Below are positions 37,025 to 46,885 of a stretch of 64,000 nucleotides of DNA, one piece after another. This DNA comes from Sphingorhabdus lacus (GTDB taxonomy: Bacteria > Pseudomonadota > Alphaproteobacteria > Sphingomonadales > Sphingomonadaceae). Where the stretch lies: NCBI RefSeq assembly GCF_009768975.1, contig NZ_CP035733.1, positions 434,001-498,000 on the forward strand, in the 5' to 3' direction. Position 1 is the stretch's first letter. Each line of letters begins with the position of its first letter. Made by a program: the position numbers and the translations under genes. The notes beneath the pieces are model-generated. The model was not told where the DNA came from and did not search any database. It saw only the letters and a list, made by a program, of their open reading frames with translations.

Positions 37025-37356
37025 AAAGGCTACCTGCAGGAGGCTCCGCCAAGCTGGCTGCCGGTGACTGGCAACCGGGTGAACGGCCGGGCGAAATGAT
37101 TAGGTTGCTTGTCGATGATCCCCGAGGTTACCATACTATGCTATTAAAAGTGGCCCCCGGCCCATTGGGCATCATGCATGCGCATGATGAAATCGAACAG
37201 ATTTATGTGATGGAGGGCGACTTTTTCGATGACGATGAAAGCTATGGCCCCGGGGATTTTCTGCTGCGCATGCCCGGCGCTATGCACCGCGCCGGAAGTA
37301 AAGATGGCTGCACGATGTTTATCGTCTACGCGCCGTTGTCGGGAGGGCCCGCATGA
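37021..37356 (+). CDS. Small single-domain cupin
   Basis: 111-residue cupin between the Rieske oxygenase and soxB, overlapping both by 4 nt. Motif 1 has G-x(5)-H-x-H in GPLGIMHAHDEIEQIYVMEG and motif 2 is GDFLLRMPGAMHRAGS with a final metal-ligand histidine, so a 3-His/1-Glu metal site is conserved. It resembles cupins of the ChrR/anti-sigma or dioxygenase-accessory kinds, but none specifically. Its place in the operon suggests a metal-dependent catalytic or lyase step on the same substrate, or a protective role for the oxygenase. Function unknown. Confidence 0.8.
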   Translation: MKRLPAGGSAKLAAGDWQPGERPGEMIRLLVDDPRGYHTMLLKVAPGPLGIMHAHDEIEQIYVMEGDFFDDDESYGPGDFLLRMPGAMHRAGSKDGCTMFIVYAPLSGGPA

Positions 37357-38606
37357 CCCGCTTCAGTGCCTTCAGCCTATTTGCCAAAGCCTTGGGCGCG
37401 CACAAGGATTGGCCCGAACAATGGCCCGATGCAGCGCCTAAAACAACCTATGATGCGATCATAGTCGGAGGAGGCGGGCATGGCCTTGGCGCGGCTTATT
37501 ATCTCGCCAAGAAATATGGCATCACCAATGTGGCGGTGCTGGAAAAGGGATGGATTGGTGGCGGTAATACAGGCCGTAATACGACGATCATCCGGTCCAA
37601 CTATCTATATGATGAAAGCGCGCATCTCTACGACCATGCGGTCAAGCTGTGGGACGGGCTTAGCCAGGAACTGAATTACAACACCATGTATTCCAAGCGC
37701 GGCGTGATGATGCTGGCGCACAACGTCCATGATATCCAGAGCTTCAAACGGCATATCCATGCGAACCGGCTGAATGGGGTCGATAATGAATGGCTGACCC
37801 CTGAAGAAGCCAAAGCCTATTGCCCCCCTCTCAATATCGCCGCCGATGCCCGCTATCCGGTGCTGGGCGCCGCTTTGCAACGTCGTGGCGGAACGGCGCG
37901 GCATGATACGGTGGCGTGGGGATATGCACGTGCAGCGGCTGCGCTTGGGGTGGATATCATCCAGAATTGCGCTGTAACCGGTATCCGCCGGGGTGCCGAC
38001 GGCGCAATTGAGGGCGTGGAAACAACACGCGGCTATATCGCGTCAAAACGGGTCGGCGTGTCTGCGGCTGGCAATACGTCGGTCGTCATGCAAATGGCTG
38101 GCCTCGATTTCCCGCTCGAAAGCTATCCCCTGCAGGCATTGGTGTCCGAACCAATCAAGCCGACATTTCCGTGCGTGGTCATGTCGAACACAGTCCATGC
38201 TTATATGAGCCAGTCGGACAAGGGCGAGCTGGTGATCGGTGCGGGGACCGACCAATATGTCAGCTATTCGCAACGCGGTGCGCTGCATATTGTCGAGCAT
38301 ACTTTGGCCGCGATCTGCGAGATTTTCCCCATTTACCGGCGGGTGCGGATGTTGCGAACATGGGGCGGGATAGTCGATGTGACGCCCGACCGGTCACCGA
38401 TATTGGGCAAGACACCGGTGAAGGGTCTCTATGTGAATTGCGGATGGGGCACCGGCGGGTTCAAGGCGACGCCGGGGGCGGGGGACTTGCTGGCCTATAC
38501 CATAGCAAAGGACGAACCGCACCGGATCAACGCGCCATTCAATCTCGACCGGTTCCGCAACGGGCGGTTGATTGACGAAGCAGCGGCAGCGGCGGTGGCA
38601 CACTGA
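37353..38606 (+). CDS. soxB: Heterotetrameric sarcosine oxidase subunit beta (copy 1)
   Basis: Catalytic flavin subunit of the SoxBDAG complex, which oxidises sarcosine to glycine and passes the C1 unit to tetrahydrofolate. The 417-residue chain has the FAD motif IIVGGGGHGLGAAYYLAKKYG and GGGNTGRNTTIIRSNY. H184 in RRGGTARHDTVAWG matches the position where the complex carries covalently bound FMN. Terminal GWGTGGFKATPGAG is the family end. ATGA overlap with the cupin; the stop codon shares one base with the soxD start. Confidence 0.94.
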   Translation: MTRFSAFSLFAKALGAHKDWPEQWPDAAPKTTYDAIIVGGGGHGLGAAYYLAKKYGITNVAVLEKGWIGGGNTGRNTTIIRSNYLYDESAHLYDHAVKLWDGLSQELNYNTMYSKRGVMMLAHNVHDIQSFKRHIHANRLNGVDNEWLTPEEAKAYCPPLNIAADARYPVLGAALQRRGGTARHDTVAWGYARAAAALGVDIIQNCAVTGIRRGADGAIEGVETTRGYIASKRVGVSAAGNTSVVMQMAGLDFPLESYPLQALVSEPIKPTFPCVVMSNTVHAYMSQSDKGELVIGAGTDQYVSYSQRGALHIVEHTLAAICEIFPIYRRVRMLRTWGGIVDVTPDRSPILGKTPVKGLYVNCGWGTGGFKATPGAGDLLAYTIAKDEPHRINAPFNLDRFRNGRLIDEAAAAAVAH

Positions 38607-38878
38607 TGATCCTGATCCATTGCCCCTATTGCGACGAACAACGTCCCGAAATCGAATTTGCCTATGCGGGCCAAGCGCATATTGCTCGTCCCGCAGACCC
38701 CGACAGCTATAGCGATGAAGAATGGGAGCATTTCCTGTTCATCCGCGCCAACCCGCGCGGGCGGCATCATGAACGGTGGCGGCATAGCCATGGCTGCGGG
38801 CGCTTCTTCAATGCGGTGCGCGACACCGTGACGGACAAGTTCGAAACAACCTACAAGGCAGGGGAGCCCCGCAAATGA
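38606..38878 (+). CDS. soxD: Sarcosine oxidase subunit delta (copy 1)
   Basis: 90-residue zinc-binding small subunit. The ligand set is complete: C6, C9, H60 and C64 (CPYC, RHSHGC). NPRGRHHERWRHSHGC is diagnostic for the family. One-base overlap with soxB and ATGA overlap with soxA. Confidence 0.93.
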   Translation: MILIHCPYCDEQRPEIEFAYAGQAHIARPADPDSYSDEEWEHFLFIRANPRGRHHERWRHSHGCGRFFNAVRDTVTDKFETTYKAGEPRK

Positions 38879-41736
38879 GCGGCTATCGTTTACCTGCCGG
38901 TGGCCGTATCGATCGCAGCAAGCCGGTCGCGTTCGAATTTGACGGAAAGCGCTATCAGGGCTTTGCCGGCGATACATTGGCGTCGGCCTTGCTGGCAAAC
39001 GGCGTCTCGCTCTTTGGCCGCTCGTTCAAATATCATCGGCCACGCGGACTATTGGCGGCGGGCGGCGAGGAGCCAAATGCGCTGGTTTCGGTCCATCGCG
39101 GGCCGGGGCGTTTCACACCCAATCTACGCGCGACAAATGTGGAAATTCATGACGGGCTGAACGCGAGCAGCCAGAACCGCTGGCCATCGCTGAAGACCGA
39201 TTTTGGTGCGATCAATGACCGGCTGGGCATGTTCTTTCCCGCCGGTTTCTACAACAAGACCTTCATGTGGCCGCGTTCATTCTGGGACCGGCTTTATGAG
39301 CCTGCCATCCGTAAAATGGCGGGATTGGGTGATGCTCCGACCGAGGTTGATCCCGATACCTATGCCGCGATCTATGCGCATTGCGATCTGCTGATTGTAG
39401 GTGCAGGGCCCGCAGGTCTGGACGCCGCGCTGGAGGCATCTGGCACGGCGAAGCGTGTTATCCTGATCGACGAACAGGATGAGGCTGGCGGCGGGGCCTT
39501 GGCCGATCCGGCTTTATGGCCCTGGCTGGACCGTAGCATGAAAGCGTTGAACGCGGCGGCCAATGTGACGGTCCTGACGCGGACGACGGCCTTTGGCTAT
39601 TATCACGACAATTTCGTCGGGGCTGTCCAGAGGCTGACGGACCATCTGCCTGAAAATTCGGAAACCCCGCGCGAAAAATTGTGGCGCATCCGGGCGGGCG
39701 AAGTGCTGCTGGCGCAAGGGGCGATTGAACGGCCGCTGGTGTTCGATGGCAATGATACCCCCGGTGTCATGCTGTCATCGGCGGCCAAGATATTCGCCAA
39801 CCGTTATGGCGTTGCGGTCGGCAAATCGCTTGCCCTAATGGCCGTGCACAATAGCGGCTGGCACGATGTTTTCGCTTTGAAAAAGGCCGGTGTAGGCATT
39901 GCGGCGATTATCGATGCGCGCGATGCGGTCGACGAAAGCTTGTTGGCAGAGGCAGCCGCGCTGGGCGTCGCCGTCTATCTCAACCACAGCGTGATCGGTG
40001 TCAAAGGTAGGCATCAGGTCACTTCCATCGAGATTTGCGCCAATAGCGGCGACGGCCGCCGCAGCATCTCTTGCGACACGCTATTAATGGCAGGCGGCTG
40101 GACACCAAGTGTCCATCTCTGGTCGCACAGCAAGGGTAGCCTCAAATGGCGCGACAATCTGGGCGCTTATGTGCCGGATCAGCCCAACGAAAATTGCCGC
40201 AGCATCGGGGCCTGTTCGGGCGATTGGGATTTCGGTAAAGGCGCTGTGTTTGATGTATTGCCGACACCAAAGGATCAGGCGCGGATCAAGGCCTTTGTCG
40301 ATTTCCAGAATGATGTGACCGCAAAGGACATCAACCTCGCGGTGCGCGAAGGCTTCCGGTCGATCGAGCACATCAAGCGCTATACGACCAACGGCATGGC
40401 CACCGACCAAGGGAAGACGTCGAACCTGAACGGCCTGCAAATCGCCTCGACCGCTTTGGCAAAGGCTGTGCCCGACATCGGCCTTACGACGTTTCGTCCG
40501 CCTTACACGCCGCAGACCTTTGGGGCGTTGGCGGGCCATGCGAAAGGCGCGTTGTTTCAGGCGACGCGTACCACCAATATCGACGGTTGGGCCGAAGAAA
40601 ATGGTGCGATTTTCGAACTGGTCGCGCAATGGCGCCGTGCGCGTTACTTCCCGAAATTCGGCGAAGACATGCACGCGGCCGTCAATCGCGAATGCCGCGC
40701 GGTGCGCACGAGCGTCGGCATATTCGACGCATCGACCTTGGGCAAAATAGAGGTGGTTGGTCCGGATGCGGCCGAGTTTTTGAACCGCATGTACACCAAT
40801 CCGTGGAAGGCGCTTGAGCCGGGGCGTTGCCGCTATGGCTTATTGCTCAAGGAAGATGGCTTCATCACCGATGATGGCGTTTCCGCGCGGCTGGCACCTG
40901 ACCGGTTCCACCTGACCACGACAACGGGCGGCGCTGCGCGGGTATTGAACATGATGGAGGATTATCTCCAGACCGAATGGCCTGACCTCAACGTCTGGCT
41001 GACGAGCACGACCGAGCAATATGCGGTCATCGCGCTGCAGGGGCCCAACGCTCGCAAGCTGCTGGAGCCGCTGGTGGAGGGCATCGACCTGTCGGCAGAG
41101 GCATTCCCGCACATGGCGATCCGTGAGGGCCTGATCTGCGGCATTCCCACGCGCCTGTTCCGCGTCAGCTTCACCGGCGAACTGGGTTTCGAGATCAATG
41201 TCCCCACCGCCTTTGGCCGTACCCTTTGGGAACGGTTGATGGCCGAAGGTGCGGACTATGGAATTACGCCTTATGGCACCGAAACGATGCACGTCTTGCG
41301 CGCCGAAAAAGGCTTCATCATTGTCGGACAGGATACAGACGGCACGGTTACGCCTTATGATGCCGGTCTCGACTGGGCTGTCGGTAAGAAGAAGCCAGAC
41401 TTTGTCGGGCGGCGCTCACTTGCACGGCCGGATATTGTAGCCGCTGGCCGTAGGCAGTTGGTCGGGTTACTGACCGAAGACCCCAAGATGGTATTGGAAG
41501 AGGGCGCGCAGATTGTGGCGGATCCAAACCAGTCCGTCCCCATGACTATGATCGGTCATGTCACCTCCTCCTATTGGAGCGAAACGCTCGGGCGTTCGAT
41601 CGCGATGGCGCTGGTTGCAAATGGTCATGCCATGACGGGTGAGACAATATATGTTCCAATGCCTGACGGCTCGCATAAGGCGACTATAGGTTCGATGGTC
41701 TTTTACGATCCGGAAGGAGCGCGTCTGCATGTCTGA
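38875..41736 (+). CDS. soxA: Sarcosine oxidase subunit alpha (copy 1)
   Basis: Large subunit of the tetramer, 953 residues. Residues about 1-110 form the 2Fe-2S-ferredoxin-like fold without cluster cysteines (FKYHRPRGLLAAGGEEPNAL). A dinucleotide-binding segment follows at GAGPAG (176-181) with DEQDEAGGGALAD, then a central region with FVDFQNDVTAKDINLA and RSIEHIKRYTTNGMATDQGK. The C-terminal GcvT half (about 560-953) binds tetrahydrofolate, with FTGELGFEIN and YGTETMHVLRAEKGFI. Overlaps soxG by 8 nt. Compared with copy 2 it is some 30 residues longer. Confidence 0.94.
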   Translation: MSGYRLPAGGRIDRSKPVAFEFDGKRYQGFAGDTLASALLANGVSLFGRSFKYHRPRGLLAAGGEEPNALVSVHRGPGRFTPNLRATNVEIHDGLNASSQNRWPSLKTDFGAINDRLGMFFPAGFYNKTFMWPRSFWDRLYEPAIRKMAGLGDAPTEVDPDTYAAIYAHCDLLIVGAGPAGLDAALEASGTAKRVILIDEQDEAGGGALADPALWPWLDRSMKALNAAANVTVLTRTTAFGYYHDNFVGAVQRLTDHLPENSETPREKLWRIRAGEVLLAQGAIERPLVFDGNDTPGVMLSSAAKIFANRYGVAVGKSLALMAVHNSGWHDVFALKKAGVGIAAIIDARDAVDESLLAEAAALGVAVYLNHSVIGVKGRHQVTSIEICANSGDGRRSISCDTLLMAGGWTPSVHLWSHSKGSLKWRDNLGAYVPDQPNENCRSIGACSGDWDFGKGAVFDVLPTPKDQARIKAFVDFQNDVTAKDINLAVREGFRSIEHIKRYTTNGMATDQGKTSNLNGLQIASTALAKAVPDIGLTTFRPPYTPQTFGALAGHAKGALFQATRTTNIDGWAEENGAIFELVAQWRRARYFPKFGEDMHAAVNRECRAVRTSVGIFDASTLGKIEVVGPDAAEFLNRMYTNPWKALEPGRCRYGLLLKEDGFITDDGVSARLAPDRFHLTTTTGGAARVLNMMEDYLQTEWPDLNVWLTSTTEQYAVIALQGPNARKLLEPLVEGIDLSAEAFPHMAIREGLICGIPTRLFRVSFTGELGFEINVPTAFGRTLWERLMAEGADYGITPYGTETMHVLRAEKGFIIVGQDTDGTVTPYDAGLDWAVGKKKPDFVGRRSLARPDIVAAGRRQLVGLLTEDPKMVLEEGAQIVADPNQSVPMTMIGHVTSSYWSETLGRSIAMALVANGHAMTGETIYVPMPDGSHKATIGSMVFYDPEGARLHV

Positions 41737-42235
41737 CACTCTCACGCGCGTTGAACCCGTGCCATCTGCACCCTTTGTCGGGGAAGGCATATCCATTTCT
41801 CTGGCCGCACCCATGATGCGTTATTCACTGCGCGCGCGTCAGCCGCAGGCTCTTGAAACCCTGCTCGGGGTCAAGATGCCCAAGAAGATAGGCGCGACGG
41901 AAGAGGGGATTGCGTGCCTTGGACCCGATGAATGGTTGCTGCGCGCGCCAATGGGTTCCAAGATAGTCAGCGGCGCGGGGTTGCCGGTGTCGATAGTCGA
42001 TATCAGCGAACGGGCGATCTGTCTTGTGGTGGAGGGACCACGCAGTGCGGAAATATTGAACGCAGGATGCCCGCTTGATCTGGATAAATTTGCGGTCGGA
42101 CGGGCGACACGAACGATATTCGAAACCGTCGAAATCGTGCTGCTTCGGTTGGCCGAGGACCGGTTCCATGTCGAAATCTGGCGCAGCTTCGCGCCATGGA
42201 TGTGGACCGCACTAACGACAGCGGCGCATCATTAG
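41729..42235 (+). CDS. soxG: Sarcosine oxidase subunit gamma (copy 1)
   Basis: 168-residue GcvT-like small subunit completing the tetramer. The pattern LGPDEWLLRAP and IVDISERAICLVVEGPRSAEILNAGCPLDLDKFAVGRATRT is characteristic. It overlaps soxA by 8 nt. Assigned from family landmarks plus its fixed position after soxA. Confidence 0.9.
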   Translation: MSDTLTRVEPVPSAPFVGEGISISLAAPMMRYSLRARQPQALETLLGVKMPKKIGATEEGIACLGPDEWLLRAPMGSKIVSGAGLPVSIVDISERAICLVVEGPRSAEILNAGCPLDLDKFAVGRATRTIFETVEIVLLRLAEDRFHVEIWRSFAPWMWTALTTAAHH

Positions 42236-42264
42236 CATCAAGTCGGTATCAAAGGGGGGACATA

Positions 42265-43863
42265 TTGGCGGATTGGGATAAAGCGATTGATCTGGGGGAT
42301 TACGGCAAGTCGAACCGTAATTGGCTAGGTATGCACATCAACCCCGCAGTGTTCCTGCCCACCGCTTTTATCTCGCTCGTCGTGATAATATTCAGTCTTG
42401 TCGCGCCACAGGCATCGGCGGATTTTTTCTCGGCATTGCGGAGCGGGGCGGTGGCCAATTTCGATTGGTTCTTCATGTCTGCGGGAAATGTGCTTCTGCT
42501 GTTCTGCGTGATCGTGGCGCTTTCTCCGCTCGGGAATATAAGGCTGGGGGGCAAGGGATCAAAGCCTGACTATTCCCGGCTGTCCTGGTTCGCGATGCTA
42601 TTTGGGGCCGGGATGGGCATTGGCCTCGTCTTCTACGGCGTGGGTGAGCCGGTGACCCACTTTACGACATCGATGGCGGGCGGATCAGGCGCACCTTTGG
42701 GCGGCGCGACGGGTGACGCAGCGGCATCGCGAGGGCTGGCGATGGCGGCCACGATATTCGACTGGGGGCTCCATCCATGGGCGATCTTCACGGTCACGGG
42801 TCTGGCGCTGGCGGTGTTCACTTTCGACTATAAAATGCCACTCTCGATGCGGTCGGCATTCTACCCCCTATTTGGCAAAGCTGTATGGGGCAGGGCCGGG
42901 GATGTGATCGAGATATTGGCAGTGCTGGCCACGATATTCGGACTCGCCACTTCCTTGGGTTTAGGCGCGCAACAGGCGATGGCTGGGATCAGCTATCTCT
43001 TTGGTGTGGCGAGTTCCTCGACGACGATTTTGATGTTGATTGCCGTCATGGCTGCCGTGACCTTCTTGTCCGTTCGGGGCGGCATTGACCGGGGCATTCG
43101 CATCTTGAGCGAGGTCAATATGTGGGTCGCTTTTGCATTGCTGGTCTTCGTCCTGTCGACCGGGTCCACGCTGCAATTGCTCGGCGATCTCGGACGCAAT
43201 ATTGTCACCTATCTTAGCCTTCTGCCTGCGCTCTCCAACCCGGTTGGGCGCACCGATACGGGTTTTTATAACGACTGGTCGGTCTATTATTGGGCATGGT
43301 GGATCAGTTGGGCGCCCTTTGTCGGCATGTTCATGGCCCGCATTTCGCTCGGCCGCACTGTCCGTGAATTCATTGCAGGGGCCATGATTGCGCCGACATT
43401 GCTGGGCATCATCTGGCTGACCATTTTTGGCGACGCCAGCATTGCGCATATTGTGGCAGGGAACGGCGCGGAATTGACGAAGGCATCACTGGATACGCAG
43501 CTGTTCGTCCTGCTCGCATCGCTGCCCTGGGCGCAATTTACCTCGGTCGTCGCGATTGCGCTGATCCTGATCTTTTTCGTCACCGGATGGGATTCGGGCA
43601 CTCTGGTGATTGACACAATGACGTCGGGCGGGCGTACCGACACGCCGCTGCGACAGAAGACAATCTGGCTGTTTGTCGTAGGCGGTATCGGCATCGTTCT
43701 GCTGCTCAGCGGGGGCCTCACATCGTTACAAGCGGGCGCTATTGCAACAGGCCTGCCTCTGGCAGGGGTCTTGCTTTTGATGTGTGCCGGGACATTGAAG
43801 GGCCTGCTCGCCTTGCACCGTCTGCCGGCGCAATCGGGGGCAATAGAAACTCTCGATGGCTGA
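42265..43863 (+). CDS. BCCT family betaine/choline/carnitine transporter
   Basis: Secondary transporter for trimethylammonium compounds with 12 helices. The glycine-rich TM3 motif is [20 protein letters not shown] and the family signature is [25 protein letters not shown], whose tryptophans form the cation-binding aromatic box. It lacks the long osmosensing C-terminal tail of BetP, which supports a catabolic role. Two starts are possible: TTG at 42265 with GGGGGA closely upstream (532 residues, chosen) or ATG at 42196 inside soxG (555 residues). It overlaps the next gene by 8 nt. Confidence 0.93.
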   Translation: MADWDKAIDLGDYGKSNRNWLGMHINPAVFLPTAFISLVVIIFSLVAPQASADFFSALRSGAVANFDWFFMSAGNVLLLFCVIVALSPLGNIRLGGKGSKPDYSRLSWFAMLFGAGMGIGLVFYGVGEPVTHFTTSMAGGSGAPLGGATGDAAASRGLAMAATIFDWGLHPWAIFTVTGLALAVFTFDYKMPLSMRSAFYPLFGKAVWGRAGDVIEILAVLATIFGLATSLGLGAQQAMAGISYLFGVASSSTTILMLIAVMAAVTFLSVRGGIDRGIRILSEVNMWVAFALLVFVLSTGSTLQLLGDLGRNIVTYLSLLPALSNPVGRTDTGFYNDWSVYYWAWWISWAPFVGMFMARISLGRTVREFIAGAMIAPTLLGIIWLTIFGDASIAHIVAGNGAELTKASLDTQLFVLLASLPWAQFTSVVAIALILIFFVTGWDSGTLVIDTMTSGGRTDTPLRQKTIWLFVVGGIGIVLLLSGGLTSLQAGAIATGLPLAGVLLLMCAGTLKGLLALHRLPAQSGAIETLDG

Positions 43864-45514
43864 GCATTATGACTTCATCATTGTCGGCGCAGGATCGGCG
43901 GGATGTGTGCTGGCCGACCGATTGACCGCCGATGGCCAAAACCGGGTGCTGGTGCTGGAATATGGCGGGTCGGACCGGTCAGTCTTTATCCAGATGCCGA
44001 GCGCGCTTTCGATCCCGATGAACACGCGCAAATATAATTGGCAATATGAAAGCGAGCCGGAACCCCATTTGAACGGACGCCGGATGCACACGCCGCGTGG
44101 TAAAGGGCTTGGCGGGTCGTCGTCGATTAATGGCCTTGTCTATGTTCGTGGCAACCCACTCGATTTCGAACTTTGGAAGGATCAGGGCGCGCAGGGTTGG
44201 GGCTATGCCAATGTTCTTCCCTATTTCAAGCGGGCCGAGCGACGCGATGAAGGTGGTGATAGCTACAGGGGCGGGGACGGTCCGCTCGACACGCGCTACG
44301 GACCGATGCGCAATCCGCTGTATCAGGCGTGGATCGATGCCGCGGCGCAGGCAGGCTATCCCATCACATCCGACATAAATGGAGAGCAGCAGGAAGGCTT
44401 TGGCCGGATGGACATGACCGTGCGCGACGGCGCGCGGTGTAGTGCCGCCAAGGCCTATTTGCGACCAGCGATGAAGCGCCCCAATCTGACCGTCGTCACC
44501 CACGCCATGGCAGAACAGATAGTGATGGAAGGGCGCAAGGCCGTCGGCATCCGCTATCAGCGGGCAGGGCAGGCGCATGTTGCCTACGCCAGTCGCGAAG
44601 TCATATTGTCGGGCGGTCCGATAAACTCACCCCAATTGCTCATGCTGTCGGGAATAGGGCCAGCTGCGGAACTTCGCCGTCATGGCATTGAAATCGTTGC
44701 CGATCGCCCTGGCGTTGGGGCAAATTTGCAGGATCATCTGGAATTTTATTTTCAGGTCGCCTGTAAAAGGCCGGTATCGCTTTACCCCTATATGAACTGG
44801 TTTGCCAAAGGGCTGATCGGGGCCCAATGGCTTTTGACACGCAAAGGGTTGGGCGCGACCAACCATTTTGAAAGCTGCGGATTTATCCGGAGCCGGGCGG
44901 GTATCAAATATCCGGATATCCAATATCATTTCTTCCCGCTTGCGGTTCGCTATGATGGCAAATCTATGGTCGAGGGGCATGGATTTCAGGCGCATGTCAG
45001 CCCCATGCGCTCCAAAAGCCGGGGAAGCATCACGTTGCGGTCGGGAGATACGAAGGGCAAGCCGGTTATCCGCTTCAACTATATGAGCCACCCCGATGAC
45101 TGGGCCGAAATGCGCGCAGGTGTCCGTTTGACGCGCGAGATTTTTGCCCAGTCTGCGTTCGACCCCTTTCGCGGCGCAGAAATCGCACCCGGCGCAGATG
45201 TTGTTTCGGATGATGAGATTGATGCCTTTATCCGCGATAAAATCGAAAGTGGCTATCATCCGTGCGGGACGTGCAAGATCGGGGACACCGCTGATCCGAT
45301 GGCTGTCGTGGATAACGAATTGCGGGTCATCGGTGTCGATGGACTGCGTGTTGTCGATAGCTCGGTCATGCCGTCGATCACCACAGGGAATCTGAATGCC
45401 CCGACCATCATGATTGGTGAAAAAGGTGCCGATCATATTTTGGGCAAGCCGTTGCTGGCGCCGTCAAACGCACCCTATTATGTCGCTGACAATTGGGAAA
45501 CGGCCCAGAGATGA
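43856..45514 (+). CDS. betA: GMC oxidoreductase, choline dehydrogenase (BetA) type
   Basis: FAD-dependent dehydrogenase of 552 residues, the BetA length. The FAD motif is [21 protein letters not shown]-like [20 protein letters not shown] follows, then [19 protein letters not shown]. The catalytic histidine is H468 in [11 protein letters not shown], with asparagine in GNLNAPT. These features match choline dehydrogenase, but related GMC enzymes oxidise other alcohols such as L-carnitine analogues. No betaine aldehyde dehydrogenase gene is in the window, so either BetA does both steps or the substrate is different. Overlaps BCCT by 8 nt and the next gene by 4. Confidence 0.85.
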   Translation: MAEHYDFIIVGAGSAGCVLADRLTADGQNRVLVLEYGGSDRSVFIQMPSALSIPMNTRKYNWQYESEPEPHLNGRRMHTPRGKGLGGSSSINGLVYVRGNPLDFELWKDQGAQGWGYANVLPYFKRAERRDEGGDSYRGGDGPLDTRYGPMRNPLYQAWIDAAAQAGYPITSDINGEQQEGFGRMDMTVRDGARCSAAKAYLRPAMKRPNLTVVTHAMAEQIVMEGRKAVGIRYQRAGQAHVAYASREVILSGGPINSPQLLMLSGIGPAAELRRHGIEIVADRPGVGANLQDHLEFYFQVACKRPVSLYPYMNWFAKGLIGAQWLLTRKGLGATNHFESCGFIRSRAGIKYPDIQYHFFPLAVRYDGKSMVEGHGFQAHVSPMRSKSRGSITLRSGDTKGKPVIRFNYMSHPDDWAEMRAGVRLTREIFAQSAFDPFRGAEIAPGADVVSDDEIDAFIRDKIESGYHPCGTCKIGDTADPMAVVDNELRVIGVDGLRVVDSSVMPSITTGNLNAPTIMIGEKGADHILGKPLLAPSNAPYYVADNWETAQR

Positions 45515-46875
45515 GACCGGTCATTCATGAGCCTGCGCGCCAGATTGACGTTATTCGCGAGACCGACGTGCTGGTTGTCGGCTCAGGCCCCGGCGGACTT
45601 GCCGCGGCTTTGGCGTCGGCGCGGGCGGGTGTCGAAACGATCTTGCTTGAACGCTATGGATGTTTTGGCGGCAACATAACGCAGGTCGGTGTCGAAGGCT
45701 TCGCCTGGTACCGGCATCCGCAAACGATCGACAGCGAAGGCATTGGCCGCGAATTTGAAGAGCGTGCCAAGCACATGGGTGCGGCGATGCCCGAACCGCA
45801 ATCGATCAGCCACAGTTTGGACGCCGAAAGCTTCAAATATGTGGCTGACACGCTGGTCGAAGAGGCCGGGGTAATCCCGATGCTGCACCGCCTCTTCGTC
45901 GCCCCCATCATGGAAGGGGATACGATCAAGGGTGTGATCGTTGAGAGTAAAGCAGGGCGTGAGGCGATACTCGCCAAACGGGTCGTCGATGCGACGGGCG
46001 ATGCCGACATCGCCTACCGGGCGGGTGCCCCGACACACAAGCATCCGGTGGACGAGATGATGTCGGTGTCCGTTATGTTTTCAATGTGCGGTGTAAACAA
46101 GACTCGCTTCATCGATGCGGTCAAATCGGACCCGCAAACCTATAGCGACTGGGCCGTAGGCGGCGAGTGGGAGGTGACGACATCGGGAAAAGAAGACGCG
46201 CTGTTCTCCCCATTCTTGCGCAAGCCTTTTCAAAAAGCGCTGGAGGCTGGGCTAATTCCGGACAGCGTAAAAACTATGGCAGGCACTTGGGGGACGGTAT
46301 CGGACCAAGGGGACCTGACCTATTTGAACATGTGCCATCTCTATCTCGACGGGACCGATCCGGACGCCCTGACCCATGGGGAAATGGAAGGACGGAAACA
46401 GGCGATGCACGCGGTAAAAGCGCTGAAGGCGTTCATGCCGGGGTGCGAGGATGCAAAGCTCCGCAATTTCGGGATGACCTTGGGTATACGCGATACGCGC
46501 AAGATCGATGCCGCCTATAATATGACGGCGGATGATGTGCAGGGAGAGGCGCGCTTCAGCGATAGCATAGGTATCTTCCCGGAATTCATCGACGGCTACG
46601 GCTATCTGATATTACCCACCACGGGTCGCTATTTTCATGTGCCCTACCGCGCCATGCTTCCCAAACAGGTCCGGAACCTGATCGTGACGGGGCGGACGAT
46701 TGGCGGGGACAAAATCAGCCATGCCGCCGTCCGCAACATGATGTGCTGTGCCGTTGCGGGCCAGGGGGCCGGCGTAGCGGCCGCACTTGGCGTCAAAACA
46801 GGGCGCGGCTTTGCCGAACTCGATATTGCGATGCTGCAACAGGAATTGCGCCGGCAAGGGGCGCGGATTGAATAG
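45511..46875 (+). CDS. FAD-dependent oxidoreductase (FAD_oxidored family)
   Basis: 454-residue flavoprotein of the PF12831 type. It carries the N-terminal dinucleotide motif [40 protein letters not shown], a middle [15 protein letters not shown] and a C-terminal [43 protein letters not shown] with paired cysteines. Family members include enzymes acting on unusual small acids or cyclic compounds; the substrate here cannot be told. It is a fourth flavin oxidase in one operon and so probably performs a pathway-specific step. ATGA overlap with betA; 10 nt before the MFS gene. Confidence 0.85.
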   Translation: MRPVIHEPARQIDVIRETDVLVVGSGPGGLAAALASARAGVETILLERYGCFGGNITQVGVEGFAWYRHPQTIDSEGIGREFEERAKHMGAAMPEPQSISHSLDAESFKYVADTLVEEAGVIPMLHRLFVAPIMEGDTIKGVIVESKAGREAILAKRVVDATGDADIAYRAGAPTHKHPVDEMMSVSVMFSMCGVNKTRFIDAVKSDPQTYSDWAVGGEWEVTTSGKEDALFSPFLRKPFQKALEAGLIPDSVKTMAGTWGTVSDQGDLTYLNMCHLYLDGTDPDALTHGEMEGRKQAMHAVKALKAFMPGCEDAKLRNFGMTLGIRDTRKIDAAYNMTADDVQGEARFSDSIGIFPEFIDGYGYLILPTTGRYFHVPYRAMLPKQVRNLIVTGRTIGGDKISHAAVRNMMCCAVAGQGAGVAAALGVKTGRGFAELDIAMLQQELRRQGARIE

Positions 46876-46885
46876 GGGCGGAATC

